A stretch of DNA of 64,000 nt, taken from contig NZ_JACOPP010000015.1 of assembly GCF_014287895.1 (NCBI RefSeq), positions 3,782 to 67,781 on the forward strand, given 5' to 3'. The notes below the pieces were generated by a model that did not search any database, was not told the DNA's origin, and saw only the letters and a list, made by a program, of their open reading frames with translations. The position numbers and the translations under genes were made by a program. The stretch comes from Lawsonibacter hominis. GTDB lineage: Bacteria; Bacillota; Clostridia; Oscillospirales; Oscillospiraceae. This document shows positions 31,971 through 39,601 of the stretch, one piece after another (position 1 is the first letter of the stretch; each line of letters begins with the position of its first letter).

Positions 31971-32521
31971 CAATCAATCGTTCCAAAATCCCGGAAGGGG
32001 AAGAACACCAGCTCCGCCTTGCCCAGCACATAGCGCTCGTCCACCGTGCCAAGGGTCACGTCCCGGCTGTCGTTGGAGCCGTTGCGGTTGTCCCCCATGA
32101 CAAAGAGGGAACCCTCCGGTACCGTAACGCAGGCGCTGTTTTCATACCAGGGCTCCCGCATGGCCTCCTTGAGGTAGGGCTCGTCCAGCGCCTGTCCATC
32201 CACATAGACCGCCCCGGCGTCATAGTCGATCTCCACCGTCTGCCCGCCGACAGCCACTACCCGCTTGACGATGGGTCCGTCGGCGGCGTCAAATTTCTTG
32301 GTAAGCACGATCACATCCCCGGCCTCCGGCGCATAGCCGATGCTGCGCACCAGCATCAGATCCCCGTGCCGGAGGGTCGGCTCCATGGAGTGGCCGTCCA
32401 CCGGGGTAATGCGCCCCAGAAAGGTAAACACCAGCACGATGGCCACCAGCGCCCAGATCAGCACCTGGAGCCACTCGTAGCCCTCCTGTGCAACGCTGCC
32501 CTGCTTTTGTTCTGCCGCCAT
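31970..32521 (-). CDS. lepB: Signal peptidase I
   Basis: A 183-residue membrane serine protease that removes signal peptides from secreted proteins. One N-terminal transmembrane helix (about residues 20-38) is followed by the catalytic serine in GHSMEPTL, the lysine in VKRVVAVGG, and box E GDNRNGSNDSRD. The frame extends 66 codons further but the ATG at 32521 has AAAGGAGG and gives the normal length for Gram-positive SipS-type enzymes. Confidence 0.95.
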   Translation of the reverse strand: MAAEQKQGSVAQEGYEWLQVLIWALVAIVLVFTFLGRITPVDGHSMEPTLRHGDLMLVRSIGYAPEAGDVIVLTKKFDAADGPIVKRVVAVGGQTVEIDYDAGAVYVDGQALDEPYLKEAMREPWYENSACVTVPEGSLFVMGDNRNGSNDSRDVTLGTVDERYVLGKAELVFFPFRDFGTID

Positions 32522-32544
32522 GGCGGTCCTCCTTTGCTGTTCGG

Positions 32545-32579
32545 AAAAACAGGCGCCCCGGTGCTTACCAGGGCGCCTG
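32545..32579 (-). terminator. Intrinsic terminator after rny
   Basis: Stem CAGGCGCC/GGCGCCTG with an inner GGT/ACC pairing and a U-tract (TTTTT) on the minus strand. Confidence 0.75.
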
Positions 32580-32733
32580 CTGCGGTTTTGGGCGGTTCTG
32601 CGCCGCCGCCCGGTCCCGGGCGCCGCGCGCTTCCGGATCACGCTCCGGCCGCAAACAGGCGGCGTTTCGCGCCCCCTCGGCGTGCGCTCATCCGCTCCGG
32701 TCTTATCTGCCCTGTTCACAGCCTGCGTGCTTC

Positions 32734-34281
32734 TTATTTCGCGTACTCGATGACCTTGGTCTCCCGGATCATGTTGACCTTGATCTGTCCGGGATACTCC
32801 AGTTCTTCCTCAATTTTTTTGGCAATGTCCCGGGCCAGGAGCACCATCTGATCCTCGCTGACCTTGTCGGGGGCCACCATGATGCGGACCTCACGGCCGG
32901 CCTGGATGGCGAAGGACTTCTCCACGCCGGGGAAGGAGGAGGTGACCTCCTCCAGCTTCTCCAGGCGCTTGATATAGTTTTCCAGGTTCTCTCTCCGTGC
33001 GCCGGGGCGGGCGGCGGAGATCGCGTCGGCCGCCTGGACCAGGCAGGCCACGATGGTGCGGGGCTCCACATCGTTGTGGTGGGCCTCGATGGCATGGACG
33101 ATGTCCTCGTTCTCCCGGTACTTCCGGGCCAGCTCCACGCCGATCTGCACGTGGGAGCCTTCCACCTCATGGTCGATGGACTTGCCCAGATCGTGGAGCA
33201 GGCCCGCCCGCTTGGCGGCGGTCACGTCGGCCCCGATCTCGGCGGCCAGCAGGCCGGCCAGATGGGAGACCTCGATGGAGTGGTTGAGCACATTCTGGCC
33301 GTAGCTGGTGCGGTAGCGCTGGCGTCCCAGCAGCTTCACGAGCTCCGGGTGCAGGCCGTGGACGTTGGTCTCAAACACGGCGCGCTCGCCCTCGGCCTTG
33401 ATGGTGGCGTCCACCTCCCGCTTTGCCTTCTCCACCATCTCCTCGATGCGGGCGGGATGGATGCGTCCGTCCTGAATCAGCTTCTCCAGGGCGATGCGGG
33501 CGATCTCCCGGCGGACCGGGTCGAAGCAGGAGACGGTAATGGCCTCCGGCGTGTCGTCAATGATCAGGTCCACGCCGGTCATGGTCTCCAGCGTGCGGAT
33601 GTTGCGGCCCTCGCGGCCGATGATGCGGCCCTTCATCTCGTCATTGGGCAGGGGTACCACAGAGACGGTGGCTTCCGCCACGTGATCGGCGGCGCAGCGC
33701 TGGATGGCGAGGGACAGGATCTCCCGGGCCTTGGTGTCGGCCTCTTCTTTGAACTGGGCCTCGATCTCCCGCACCTTCATGGCGGACTCGTGCGTCACGT
33801 CGTCGGCCAGCTGGCGGATCAGGTAGTTCTTGGCCTCCTCGGCGGTAAAGCCGGAGATGCGCTCCAGCACCTCCATCTGCGTCTTCTTGAGGGTGGCGAC
33901 CTCTTCCCGGGCGGTCTCCAGCTCGGCCAGCTTGTTTTGCAGGGTCTCTTCCTTTTTTTCGATGTTGTCGGTCTTGCGGTCCAGGGTCTCTTCCTTCTGC
34001 TGGAGCCTGCGCTCCTGCTTCTGCAGGTCGGCCCGGCGTTCCTTGACCTCCCGCTCGTACTCGTTGCGGGCCTGCAGGATCTCCTCCTTGGCCTCTACCA
34101 GCGCCTCCCGCTTCTTGCTCTCGGCGCTCTTGATGGATTCGTTGATGATGCGCTTGGCCTCTTCCTCCGCGCTGGAGATCTCTTTTTCTGCGACCTTCTT
34201 ACGGTATTGGACGCCAACCACAAAAAACAGGACAGCCGCGACCACGAAGCAAATCACGCCCGTCAGGATATACGGCAGCAT
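32734..34281 (-). CDS. rny: Ribonuclease Y
   Basis: A 515-residue membrane-anchored endonuclease that initiates mRNA decay. Order: N-terminal transmembrane helix (residues 3-22), long charged coiled coil (30-190), KH domain ([15 protein letters not shown]), HD domain with the catalytic HD in [14 protein letters not shown], and a conserved C-terminus ending [15 protein letters not shown]. The ATG at 34281 gives the standard length; its GGAGG lies 14 bases away, and an in-frame GTG five codons upstream is too close to the same site. Confidence 0.96.
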   Translation of the reverse strand: MLPYILTGVICFVVAAVLFFVVGVQYRKKVAEKEISSAEEEAKRIINESIKSAESKKREALVEAKEEILQARNEYEREVKERRADLQKQERRLQQKEETLDRKTDNIEKKEETLQNKLAELETAREEVATLKKTQMEVLERISGFTAEEAKNYLIRQLADDVTHESAMKVREIEAQFKEEADTKAREILSLAIQRCAADHVAEATVSVVPLPNDEMKGRIIGREGRNIRTLETMTGVDLIIDDTPEAITVSCFDPVRREIARIALEKLIQDGRIHPARIEEMVEKAKREVDATIKAEGERAVFETNVHGLHPELVKLLGRQRYRTSYGQNVLNHSIEVSHLAGLLAAEIGADVTAAKRAGLLHDLGKSIDHEVEGSHVQIGVELARKYRENEDIVHAIEAHHNDVEPRTIVACLVQAADAISAARPGARRENLENYIKRLEKLEEVTSSFPGVEKSFAIQAGREVRIMVAPDKVSEDQMVLLARDIAKKIEEELEYPGQIKVNMIRETKVIEYAK

Positions 34282-34457
34282 GAGTTGGGAATACACCTCC
34301 GTTTTCAGATTTTCTTTTATCGTAGGATCGTAATCAAATGATGCACGCGGATCGGAACGGCTCGTCCATCCGCACAAAATTTGAAGCGCTTACCCCTCGC
34401 GCTTCAAAATATTACACCAAATCTATTTTAAGTCGCCGATGCTTTCCTGTCAAGAAG

Positions 34458-34483
34458 ATTCGCGTACGGAAGAATACAAAAGG
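34458..34483. repeat. 26-bp flank X, copy adjacent to the left end of the IS481-like element
   Basis: Identical over 26 bp, in inverted orientation, to 45045-45070, which flanks the right end of the second IS copy. It starts ATTCGCGTACGG and ends AAAAGG. Confidence 0.9.
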
Positions 34484-35524
34484 TGTAAGAGTACAATACA
34501 TATTGGACAGTCGAATAAAAAGGATGAAGGAAATGGCCTCATCGGATAAAGTTGAGTTACCACACAACAACTTGATGAGAGGGGGCCATATCCTTCATGA
34601 GCAAGCGTATAGCACAAGACATGGCGTATCGGCAATCCCTGATGAAATACGCGGAGAACTACGGGGTCAGCCGCGCCAGCCGGAAGTACAACAAGAGCCG
34701 GTCGTACATCTGCTTCTGGAAGACCCGCTGGGATGGAACAGCAGTCTCTTTAGCCTGCCGATCCCGGCGGCCCCATAGTCATCCAAACCAACACACCCAG
34801 GCAGAACTGAAGCTGATCCGGGATATGCGCCGCCGTAATCCCGAACTGGGCATGGTGGAACTGTGGCACCGTCTGCGGCTCAGAGGCTACACCCGCTGTC
34901 CAGAGAGCCTGTTCCGGGTCATGCGCAAGCTGGGGCAGGCCGAGAAGAAACCAGTCTACAAGCCAAAGCCCTATGAGCAGATAACGTATCCAGGGCAACG
35001 GGTACCGGTAGATGTGAAGGTAGTCCCACGTTGTTGTATCGCCAACCCGGAACTGCGTTTGTACCAGTACACCGCCATTGACGAGTTCACACGTCTGCGC
35101 TTTCTGGCTGCCTACCCGGAGCAGTCCACTTATTCCTCTGCCGATTTCCTGAAAAAGTTGCGGAAGTGGTATGCCTGCCGAGGCATCCGGGTGGAGTGTG
35201 TCCAGACAGGCAATGGTTTTGAGTTCACCAACCGCTTTTCCAACAGCAAGCGGCACCTACCCACCCTGTTTGAAGCTGCCGCCGCTAAACCAGGCATCCG
35301 GCACAAACTCATCCGTCCTTATACACCCCGCCACAACGGCAAGGCGGAACGCAGCCACCGGGAGGATCAGAAACGGTTTTACTCCTGCCACAACTTTTAC
35401 TCGCTGTATGACTTCGCCAAACAACTTGCTGTCCACAACCGCCGCTCCATCAACTTCCCCATGAGGCCCCTTCACTGGCTTTCTCCTATTGACTTCACCG
35501 TCCAATATGTTTGACAAACCTACA
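34484..35524 (+). mobile_element. IS481-like insertion sequence, complete copy (1041 bp)
   Basis: Ends are imperfect terminal inverted repeats: TGTAAGAGTACAATACATA at the left and TGTAGGTTTGTCAAACATA on the opposite strand at the right, both continuing into TTGGAC. It carries one transposase gene. The 26 bp at its left (X) and the 21 bp at its right (Y) differ from each other, but each recurs beside the second copy at 45 kb. Confidence 0.85.
34597..35514 (+). CDS. IS481-family DDE transposase, second catalytic Asp replaced by Gly
   Basis: A 305-residue transposase: N-terminal HTH region (KYAENYGVSRASRKYNKSRS), then the rve integrase core. First Asp in RVPVDVKVV, third residue Glu in HNGKAERSHRED. 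The second position is GGC (Gly) in QTGNGFEFTN, where the truncated copy at 45 kb and the family have Asp (ETDNGFKFTN). With one DDE carboxylate missing, this copy is predicted to be catalytically dead. Full length otherwise, ATG 34597. Confidence 0.88.
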   Translation: MSKRIAQDMAYRQSLMKYAENYGVSRASRKYNKSRSYICFWKTRWDGTAVSLACRSRRPHSHPNQHTQAELKLIRDMRRRNPELGMVELWHRLRLRGYTRCPESLFRVMRKLGQAEKKPVYKPKPYEQITYPGQRVPVDVKVVPRCCIANPELRLYQYTAIDEFTRLRFLAAYPEQSTYSSADFLKKLRKWYACRGIRVECVQTGNGFEFTNRFSNSKRHLPTLFEAAAAKPGIRHKLIRPYTPRHNGKAERSHREDQKRFYSCHNFYSLYDFAKQLAVHNRRSINFPMRPLHWLSPIDFTVQYV

Positions 35525-35545
35525 TTTGGACATTTCCGCGGCGGA
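35525..35545. repeat. 21-bp flank Y, copy adjacent to the right end of the IS481-like element
   Basis: Identical over 21 bp, inverted, to 45391-45411 beside the truncated IS copy. Begins TTTGGACATTTCC. Confidence 0.9.
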
Positions 35546-35548
35546 AGC

Positions 35549-35581
35549 AAAAAACAGCGCCCGGCCTTAGGCCGGGCGCTG
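35549..35581 (-). terminator. Intrinsic terminator of the SleB-like gene
   Basis: A 12-bp stem CAGCGCCCGGCC and complement, loop TAA, followed by TTTTTT on the minus strand. Confidence 0.88.
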
Positions 35582-35593
35582 AGCGTGCTTTCG

Positions 35594-36433
35594 TCATCCG
35601 TAGAAGGCATGGCCGCCGATGACCGCCACGCAGGTCTTGTTGCGGGAGGCCCAGCAGCTTTTGCCCACGCCGTTGAACCAATAGGCGTTGGGCACGACCA
35701 CGGCGCCCTCCAGGCAGAGCTTGGCGGCGGCGACGCTTTCGGCGTTGGGGGTCTTCTCCATGCAGCCGGTCTTTTCCGGGTAGAACTGGCCCGGCTGATA
35801 GACCACGTCGTACAGCGTACCGGGGAAGGAGGGGTGGGCCACCCGGTTGAGCAGCACGTTCCCCACGGCGATCCGGCCCTCCATAGGCTGGTTTCCGCTC
35901 TCGTTGTAGATGATGTGGGAGAGCAGAAAGACGGCGTCGGCATCGTAAAATTCCGCGCCGGAGACCGGAAGCACGGCCCCGGCGGTGGAGATCTGGATCG
36001 CTCCGTCCCAGGTCAGCGCGGCGCCCAGGGCCTGGGCCAGCGTGCGGGCCGGGACCAGCGTACATACGGCACCGCCGTTTTCGTCATAGCCGACCTGCAC
36101 GCCGCCGGCGATGTAAAGATACCGGCCGTTGACACACAGGTACAGGTCGCCTGGCTTGGCGGTCAGTTCCAGTCCCTCGTCCCGGAGCACCGCGCGGCCG
36201 TTCTCCCAGCTCGCCGTCACAGTGGGACGGATCACCTGGGCCAGGGCGGGCAGGGATACATAGGTCACATGCTCGATGACGGCGGTGTAGGCGTGCTCGT
36301 AGAGCGCGCCGTCGACGTAGATCTGGGGTACGGATGGCTCTGCGGAGGCGGCTTCCCCGGCGGCCAGAGCCGGGCCGGAAACGCCGGCCAGGGCGGCCAG
36401 GCAGAGCAGCAGAGCCAAAAGCTGTTTGCGCAT
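35594..36433 (-). CDS. sleB: SleB-like cell wall hydrolase with copper amine oxidase-like N-terminal domain
   Basis: A 279-residue secreted protein: signal peptide (MRKQLLALLLCLAALAGVSG, cleavage after ALA), a stalk with the Cu-amine-oxidase-N-like fold (residues 35-140), and a C-terminal SleB/Hydrolase_2 domain (DADAVFLLSHIIYNESG, GRIAVGNVLLNRV). SleB-type enzymes are lytic transglycosylases that cut cortex peptidoglycan during germination; vegetative wall roles are also known. ATG 36433 with AAGGAG is preferred over an ATT three codons upstream. Confidence 0.88.
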   Translation of the reverse strand: MRKQLLALLLCLAALAGVSGPALAAGEAASAEPSVPQIYVDGALYEHAYTAVIEHVTYVSLPALAQVIRPTVTASWENGRAVLRDEGLELTAKPGDLYLCVNGRYLYIAGGVQVGYDENGGAVCTLVPARTLAQALGAALTWDGAIQISTAGAVLPVSGAEFYDADAVFLLSHIIYNESGNQPMEGRIAVGNVLLNRVAHPSFPGTLYDVVYQPGQFYPEKTGCMEKTPNAESVAAAKLCLEGAVVVPNAYWFNGVGKSCWASRNKTCVAVIGGHAFYG

Positions 36434-36460
36434 GGGAATCACTCCTTACGGCAGACAGTT

Positions 36461-36508
36461 GTTTCCAACCGATATTTTTTGTTACTATATTGTAATCTAT
36501 TTGGAAAC
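36461..36508. promoter_or_regulatory. Interrupted dyad upstream of the SleB-like gene
   Basis: GTTTCCAA (36461-36468) and TTGGAAAC (36501-36508) form an 8-bp inverted repeat around AT-rich DNA, 28 bp from the start codon. It could be a regulatory site covering the promoter; no sigma-factor class can be assigned. Confidence 0.35.
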
Positions 36509-36696
36509 AAAATGCAACCCCCGGGCGTAAAGCCGCCTTTTTCCCCTGATTGTACGGGGATTACCCCCGAATCATGGCCCGCAAGTCGAAAACACGCTTG
36601 CCCGCACGGCGGCGGTCGTTGCTGCATCCCTGGGCGTTGCTGCGATAGGCATGCCGTGAAATAAACCCGGCGGAGTCCTGCCGAAAAAGCGGGCTG

Positions 36697-36782
36697 GGAG
36701 CGCACTGTGCGCGTATTATGCGCACTCCAGATAAAGCCACACCAGATGGATGGTATGCTTCATGCCGTCGAAATGGGTGCGC
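36697..36782 (-). repeat. Direct repeat copy 1 (86 bp), duplicated end of the M42 gene
   Basis: Matches 36874-36959 at offset 177 bp with a few substitutions. It contains the last ~20 codons of the M42 peptidase reading frame and its stop codon region. Confidence 0.9.
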
Positions 36783-36873
36783 GCCCCGCGGGATGTGATC
36801 CCGCGGGGACCCCGTGCCTTGCATCCGCCCGGCGAGAGTGAATCCCGCCGGGCTGCGCGCCTGACGGCGCGAT
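36783..36873. mobile_element. Three-hairpin element B (91 bp)
   Basis: Three hairpins: 36784-36808 (11-bp stem CCCCGCGGGAT, loop GTG), 36827-36853 (10-bp stem GCCCGGCGAG with one mismatch, loop AGTGAAT) and 36856-36871 (6-bp stem, loop TGAC). It lies exactly between the two 86-bp direct repeats. Its architecture and AGTGAAT loop match element A at 10020-10119, while the stems differ in sequence but still pair. Confidence 0.65.
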
Positions 36874-36959
36874 GGAGCGCACTGTGCGCGCCTTATGCGC
36901 ACTCCAGATAAAGCCACACCAGATGGATGGTATGCTTCATGCCGTCGAAATGGGTGCGC
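36874..36959 (-). repeat. Direct repeat copy 2 (86 bp) containing the functional M42 gene end
   Basis: Partner of 36697-36782; this copy is continuous with the complete M42 gene. Confidence 0.9.
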
Positions 36960-37930
36960 TCCATGCCATGGGAGGCGTGGACGCCGGGGCCGATGAGGGC
37001 GCCCCGGGTGTCGTTGCCCGCCTTCCAGAAAGCGGCCACGTCGGAGCCGTAATGCGGATAAATATCCACGGCGTAGTCCACGCCGTTGGCGCGGGCCAGC
37101 TCCACCAGCCGGGACACCATACCGTAGTCATAGGGGCCGTTGTTGTCCTTGGCGCAGATGGACACCTGGTACTCCGTGCAGTTCAGGTCCTCCCCGACGC
37201 ACCCCATGTCTACCGCCAGCAGCTCGTCCACCGCCGGCATGACGCAGCCGCCGTGACCGACCTCCTCGTGTACAGTGAAGCAGAGCTCCGTGTCGTACCG
37301 GGGGGCGGCTCCCGTATCCCGCAGGAGCTTGAGCAGCGTGAGCAGGCACGCGGCGCTGCCCTTATCGTCGATGAAGCGGGACTTTAAAAAGCCGCTGCCG
37401 GTGACCTGGGTTTTGGGGTCGAAGCACACAAAATCCCCGGCGCAGATGCCCAGCGCCTCCACGCCGGCCTTGTCCCGCACCGGTTCGTCGATGCGCACCG
37501 CCAAATTCTTTTCGTCCCGGGGACGGGTCAGCACGTCGTCGAATACGTGCGCCGCCGGAGAGAGGGAGAGGATGGTGCCGGTATACATCCGCCCGTCCCG
37601 GGTGTAGATGCGGCAGTATTCCCCGTCCAGGGTGGGCAGGATCGGCCCGCCGATTTTGGTGATCATCAGCATGCCGTCGGCGGTGATGGAGCGCACCATC
37701 AGCCCCAGCGTGTCGATGTGGGCGCACAGGCCGACCGTTTTCCCGCGCTCCCGCCCACGCACGGAGAGGATCACGTTGCCCTTGTTGGTGCGCCGCACAG
37801 GATAGCCCAGCTCTTCCGCGATCTGTTCCACCACCGCGGCGGCCTGCTGCGTAAAGCCGCTGGGGCTGTCGGCGGCGAGCAGGCGGCGGGCGGTGTTCAT
37901 GAGAAACTCCCTGCAGTCTTCCAGATGCAT
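36893..37930 (-). CDS. M42-family metallo-aminopeptidase
   Basis: A 345-residue cytoplasmic dinuclear-metal aminopeptidase of the PepA/YsdC type, which form dodecameric shells that trim peptides. Metal and catalytic residues are visible in GLCAHIDTLG, SRFIDDKGSAACLL, TVHEEVGHGG (catalytic Glu) and YPHYGSDVAAF, with the C-terminal GVHASHGMERTH histidine. ATG 37930 (GGAG at 9 bases) is preferred over one 6 bp upstream. The last codons are duplicated downstream around a three-hairpin element; the functional end is intact. Confidence 0.92.
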   Translation of the reverse strand: MHLEDCREFLMNTARRLLAADSPSGFTQQAAAVVEQIAEELGYPVRRTNKGNVILSVRGRERGKTVGLCAHIDTLGLMVRSITADGMLMITKIGGPILPTLDGEYCRIYTRDGRMYTGTILSLSPAAHVFDDVLTRPRDEKNLAVRIDEPVRDKAGVEALGICAGDFVCFDPKTQVTGSGFLKSRFIDDKGSAACLLTLLKLLRDTGAAPRYDTELCFTVHEEVGHGGCVMPAVDELLAVDMGCVGEDLNCTEYQVSICAKDNNGPYDYGMVSRLVELARANGVDYAVDIYPHYGSDVAAFWKAGNDTRGALIGPGVHASHGMERTHFDGMKHTIHLVWLYLECA

Positions 37931-38011
37931 TTGCATTGACTCCTTATTTGTAGTATGATATCCCAATCATAGCCCGGCCGGGCCGAAATTACAAGCGGGA
38001 GCGCGAGAAAC

Positions 38012-38488
38012 ATGGCGGAAGAAAAGACCAACGTGATGCGGCTGTTAGACCAGAAGAAGGTCCCCTATATCCCCCACTATTACGCCTGTCCCGACGGGGC
38101 GGTGGACGGGGTCTCGGTGGCGGCCCGGATCGGCAAGGATGCCGGCGCCGTGTTCAAGACCCTGGTGACCCAGGGGGCCACGGGGAAGTATTACGTGTTT
38201 GTGGTGCCGGTGCTGAGCGAGCTGGATCGGAAGGCGGCGGCCCGGGCGGTGCGGGAGAAATCCATCGAGATGATCCGGCAGGCCCAGCTGCTTCCGCTGA
38301 CCGGATACGTCCACGGGGGCTGTTCCCCGCTGGGGATGAAAAAGCAGTTTACCACCGTGCTGGACGAGAGCGCCCGGGGACGGGAGAGCATGACGGTAAG
38401 CGCCGGGCGCATCGGCGCCCAGGTGGAGCTGGCGCCGGGCGACCTGTGCCGCCTGAGCCGGGGCAGCTTCGCCCCGGTGGGGAAATAA
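38012..38488 (+). CDS. ybaK: YbaK/EbsC-family Cys-tRNA(Pro) deacylase
   Basis: A 158-residue trans-editing enzyme that hydrolyses Cys mischarged onto tRNA-Pro. Signatures: N-terminal TNVMRLLDQKKVPYIPHYY, AGAVFKTLVT with the conserved Lys, and GGCSPLGMKKQFTTVLDE. Full family length. Divergent from the M42 gene with an 80-bp shared promoter region. Confidence 0.92.
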   Translation: MAEEKTNVMRLLDQKKVPYIPHYYACPDGAVDGVSVAARIGKDAGAVFKTLVTQGATGKYYVFVVPVLSELDRKAAARAVREKSIEMIRQAQLLPLTGYVHGGCSPLGMKKQFTTVLDESARGRESMTVSAGRIGAQVELAPGDLCRLSRGSFAPVGK

Positions 38489-38578
38489 ACGCCCGGGGGA
38501 ACTTTTTGCGCCCCGGTCCGTCTGATGTAACATGGCCGGGTAAGCCCGGTAGTTTGAACGACAAGGAGAATGCAGAAT

Positions 38579-39421
38579 ATGAACCAAAAGCTTCCCGCAC
38601 TGGCGTTGGCCGTGACCCTGACCGGCGCCCTGTCCATCGGCGCCCTGGCCGGTGAGCCCGAGCGGCTCATTTCCCCCAAGCCCACGGCCTGCGCTGGCGC
38701 CATTACCGTCAACGGACAGGCGCTGGACACCGCCGGGGTCCCCGCCGTGTCCGGCCAGGGGCTGCTGCCCATGCGCCTGGTGGCCGAGTCCGATCACGGC
38801 TCCGCCGCCTGGTACGAAGAGGAGAATACCGGCGCGTTTTATCTGGACGGGAACGTGATCAGCGTGGATTTTGCCACCGGATCGGTCACCGTCAACGACA
38901 CGGCGGCCGAAGGCGTGACCGCCCGGGTGGTGCAGGGCGTCACCTTCCTGCCCGCCGCGCTTCTGGAGGGGCTGGAGGGGTACACGGTGGAAGCCGCGGA
39001 AGACGGCCTTGCCATCACCACCCCCAACAACGCGCCGCTGGTGAAGCTGGCCTATCAGATCATGGATGCGTCGGGCATGGGCTACGGCATGAAGACCGAC
39101 GCGCAGGGGATGGCCGAGACCTACGGCCTGCCCGCCGACGCCTTTGAGCAGGCTGTCGGCTTCTTCCCCATGATGGTCAGCCCCGACACCCTGGTTCTCG
39201 GCAAACTGGCCGAGGGCGCCGACACGCAGGCCGTCAAGACCGCTCTGGAGGCCTACCGCCAGAGCCAGGAGGACACGTTCTCCTGGTACCTGTCCCAGAA
39301 TCTGCCCAAGGTGCAGGACGCCCGCCTGCTGGTGCAGGACGGGTATGTGCTTTTCCTGATCGCGGAGAACGCCGACGCCGGCGAGGCAGCCTTTACCGCC
39401 GCTCTGGCCGCGCTGGACTGA
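38579..39421 (+). CDS. Secreted protein with stalk (copper amine oxidase-like) and DUF4358 domain
   Basis: A 280-residue protein with a signal peptide (MNQKLPALALAVTLTGALSI, cleavage near ALA), a copper-amine-oxidase-N-like region (ITVNGQALDTAGVPAVSGQG, LLPMRLVAE), and a C-terminal DUF4358 domain (GLPADAFEQAVGFFPMMVSPDTLVLGK in part). DUF4358 proteins are small lipoproteins or secreted proteins of unknown function common in Clostridia. ATG 38579 with AAGGAG at 10 bases. Ninety bp after ybaK. Confidence 0.75.
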   Translation: MNQKLPALALAVTLTGALSIGALAGEPERLISPKPTACAGAITVNGQALDTAGVPAVSGQGLLPMRLVAESDHGSAAWYEEENTGAFYLDGNVISVDFATGSVTVNDTAAEGVTARVVQGVTFLPAALLEGLEGYTVEAAEDGLAITTPNNAPLVKLAYQIMDASGMGYGMKTDAQGMAETYGLPADAFEQAVGFFPMMVSPDTLVLGKLAEGADTQAVKTALEAYRQSQEDTFSWYLSQNLPKVQDARLLVQDGYVLFLIAENADAGEAAFTAALAALD

Positions 39422-39487
39422 CTTGCGCCCCCATACCGGCCGGCTCCGCCCCGGGCGCTCCTGCGGGAGGGGTCTTCGGCAGCCTGG

Positions 39488-39516
39488 GGAGTTGTCCGCT
39501 TCTGGCGGACAACTCC
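39488..39516. terminator. First of two hairpins in the convergent gap
   Basis: A 12-bp perfect stem GGAGTTGTCCGC and complement, loop TTCTG. No U-tract; precedes the larger hairpin. Confidence 0.45.
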
Positions 39517-39548
39517 TGCGTGCGGCGAGCCGGCGCTTCCAGAGACTC

Positions 39549-39594
39549 AGAAGAGGCTCCCCGGACGGCCCAAGCCGTCCGGGGAGCCTCTTCT
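39549..39594. terminator. 20-bp hairpin between convergent genes
   Basis: Perfect 20-bp stem with loop CCCAAG, just before the stop of the minus-strand P-type ATPase-like gene. Probably blocks transcription from both sides. Confidence 0.7.
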
Positions 39595-39601
39595 GTCCGG
39601 G

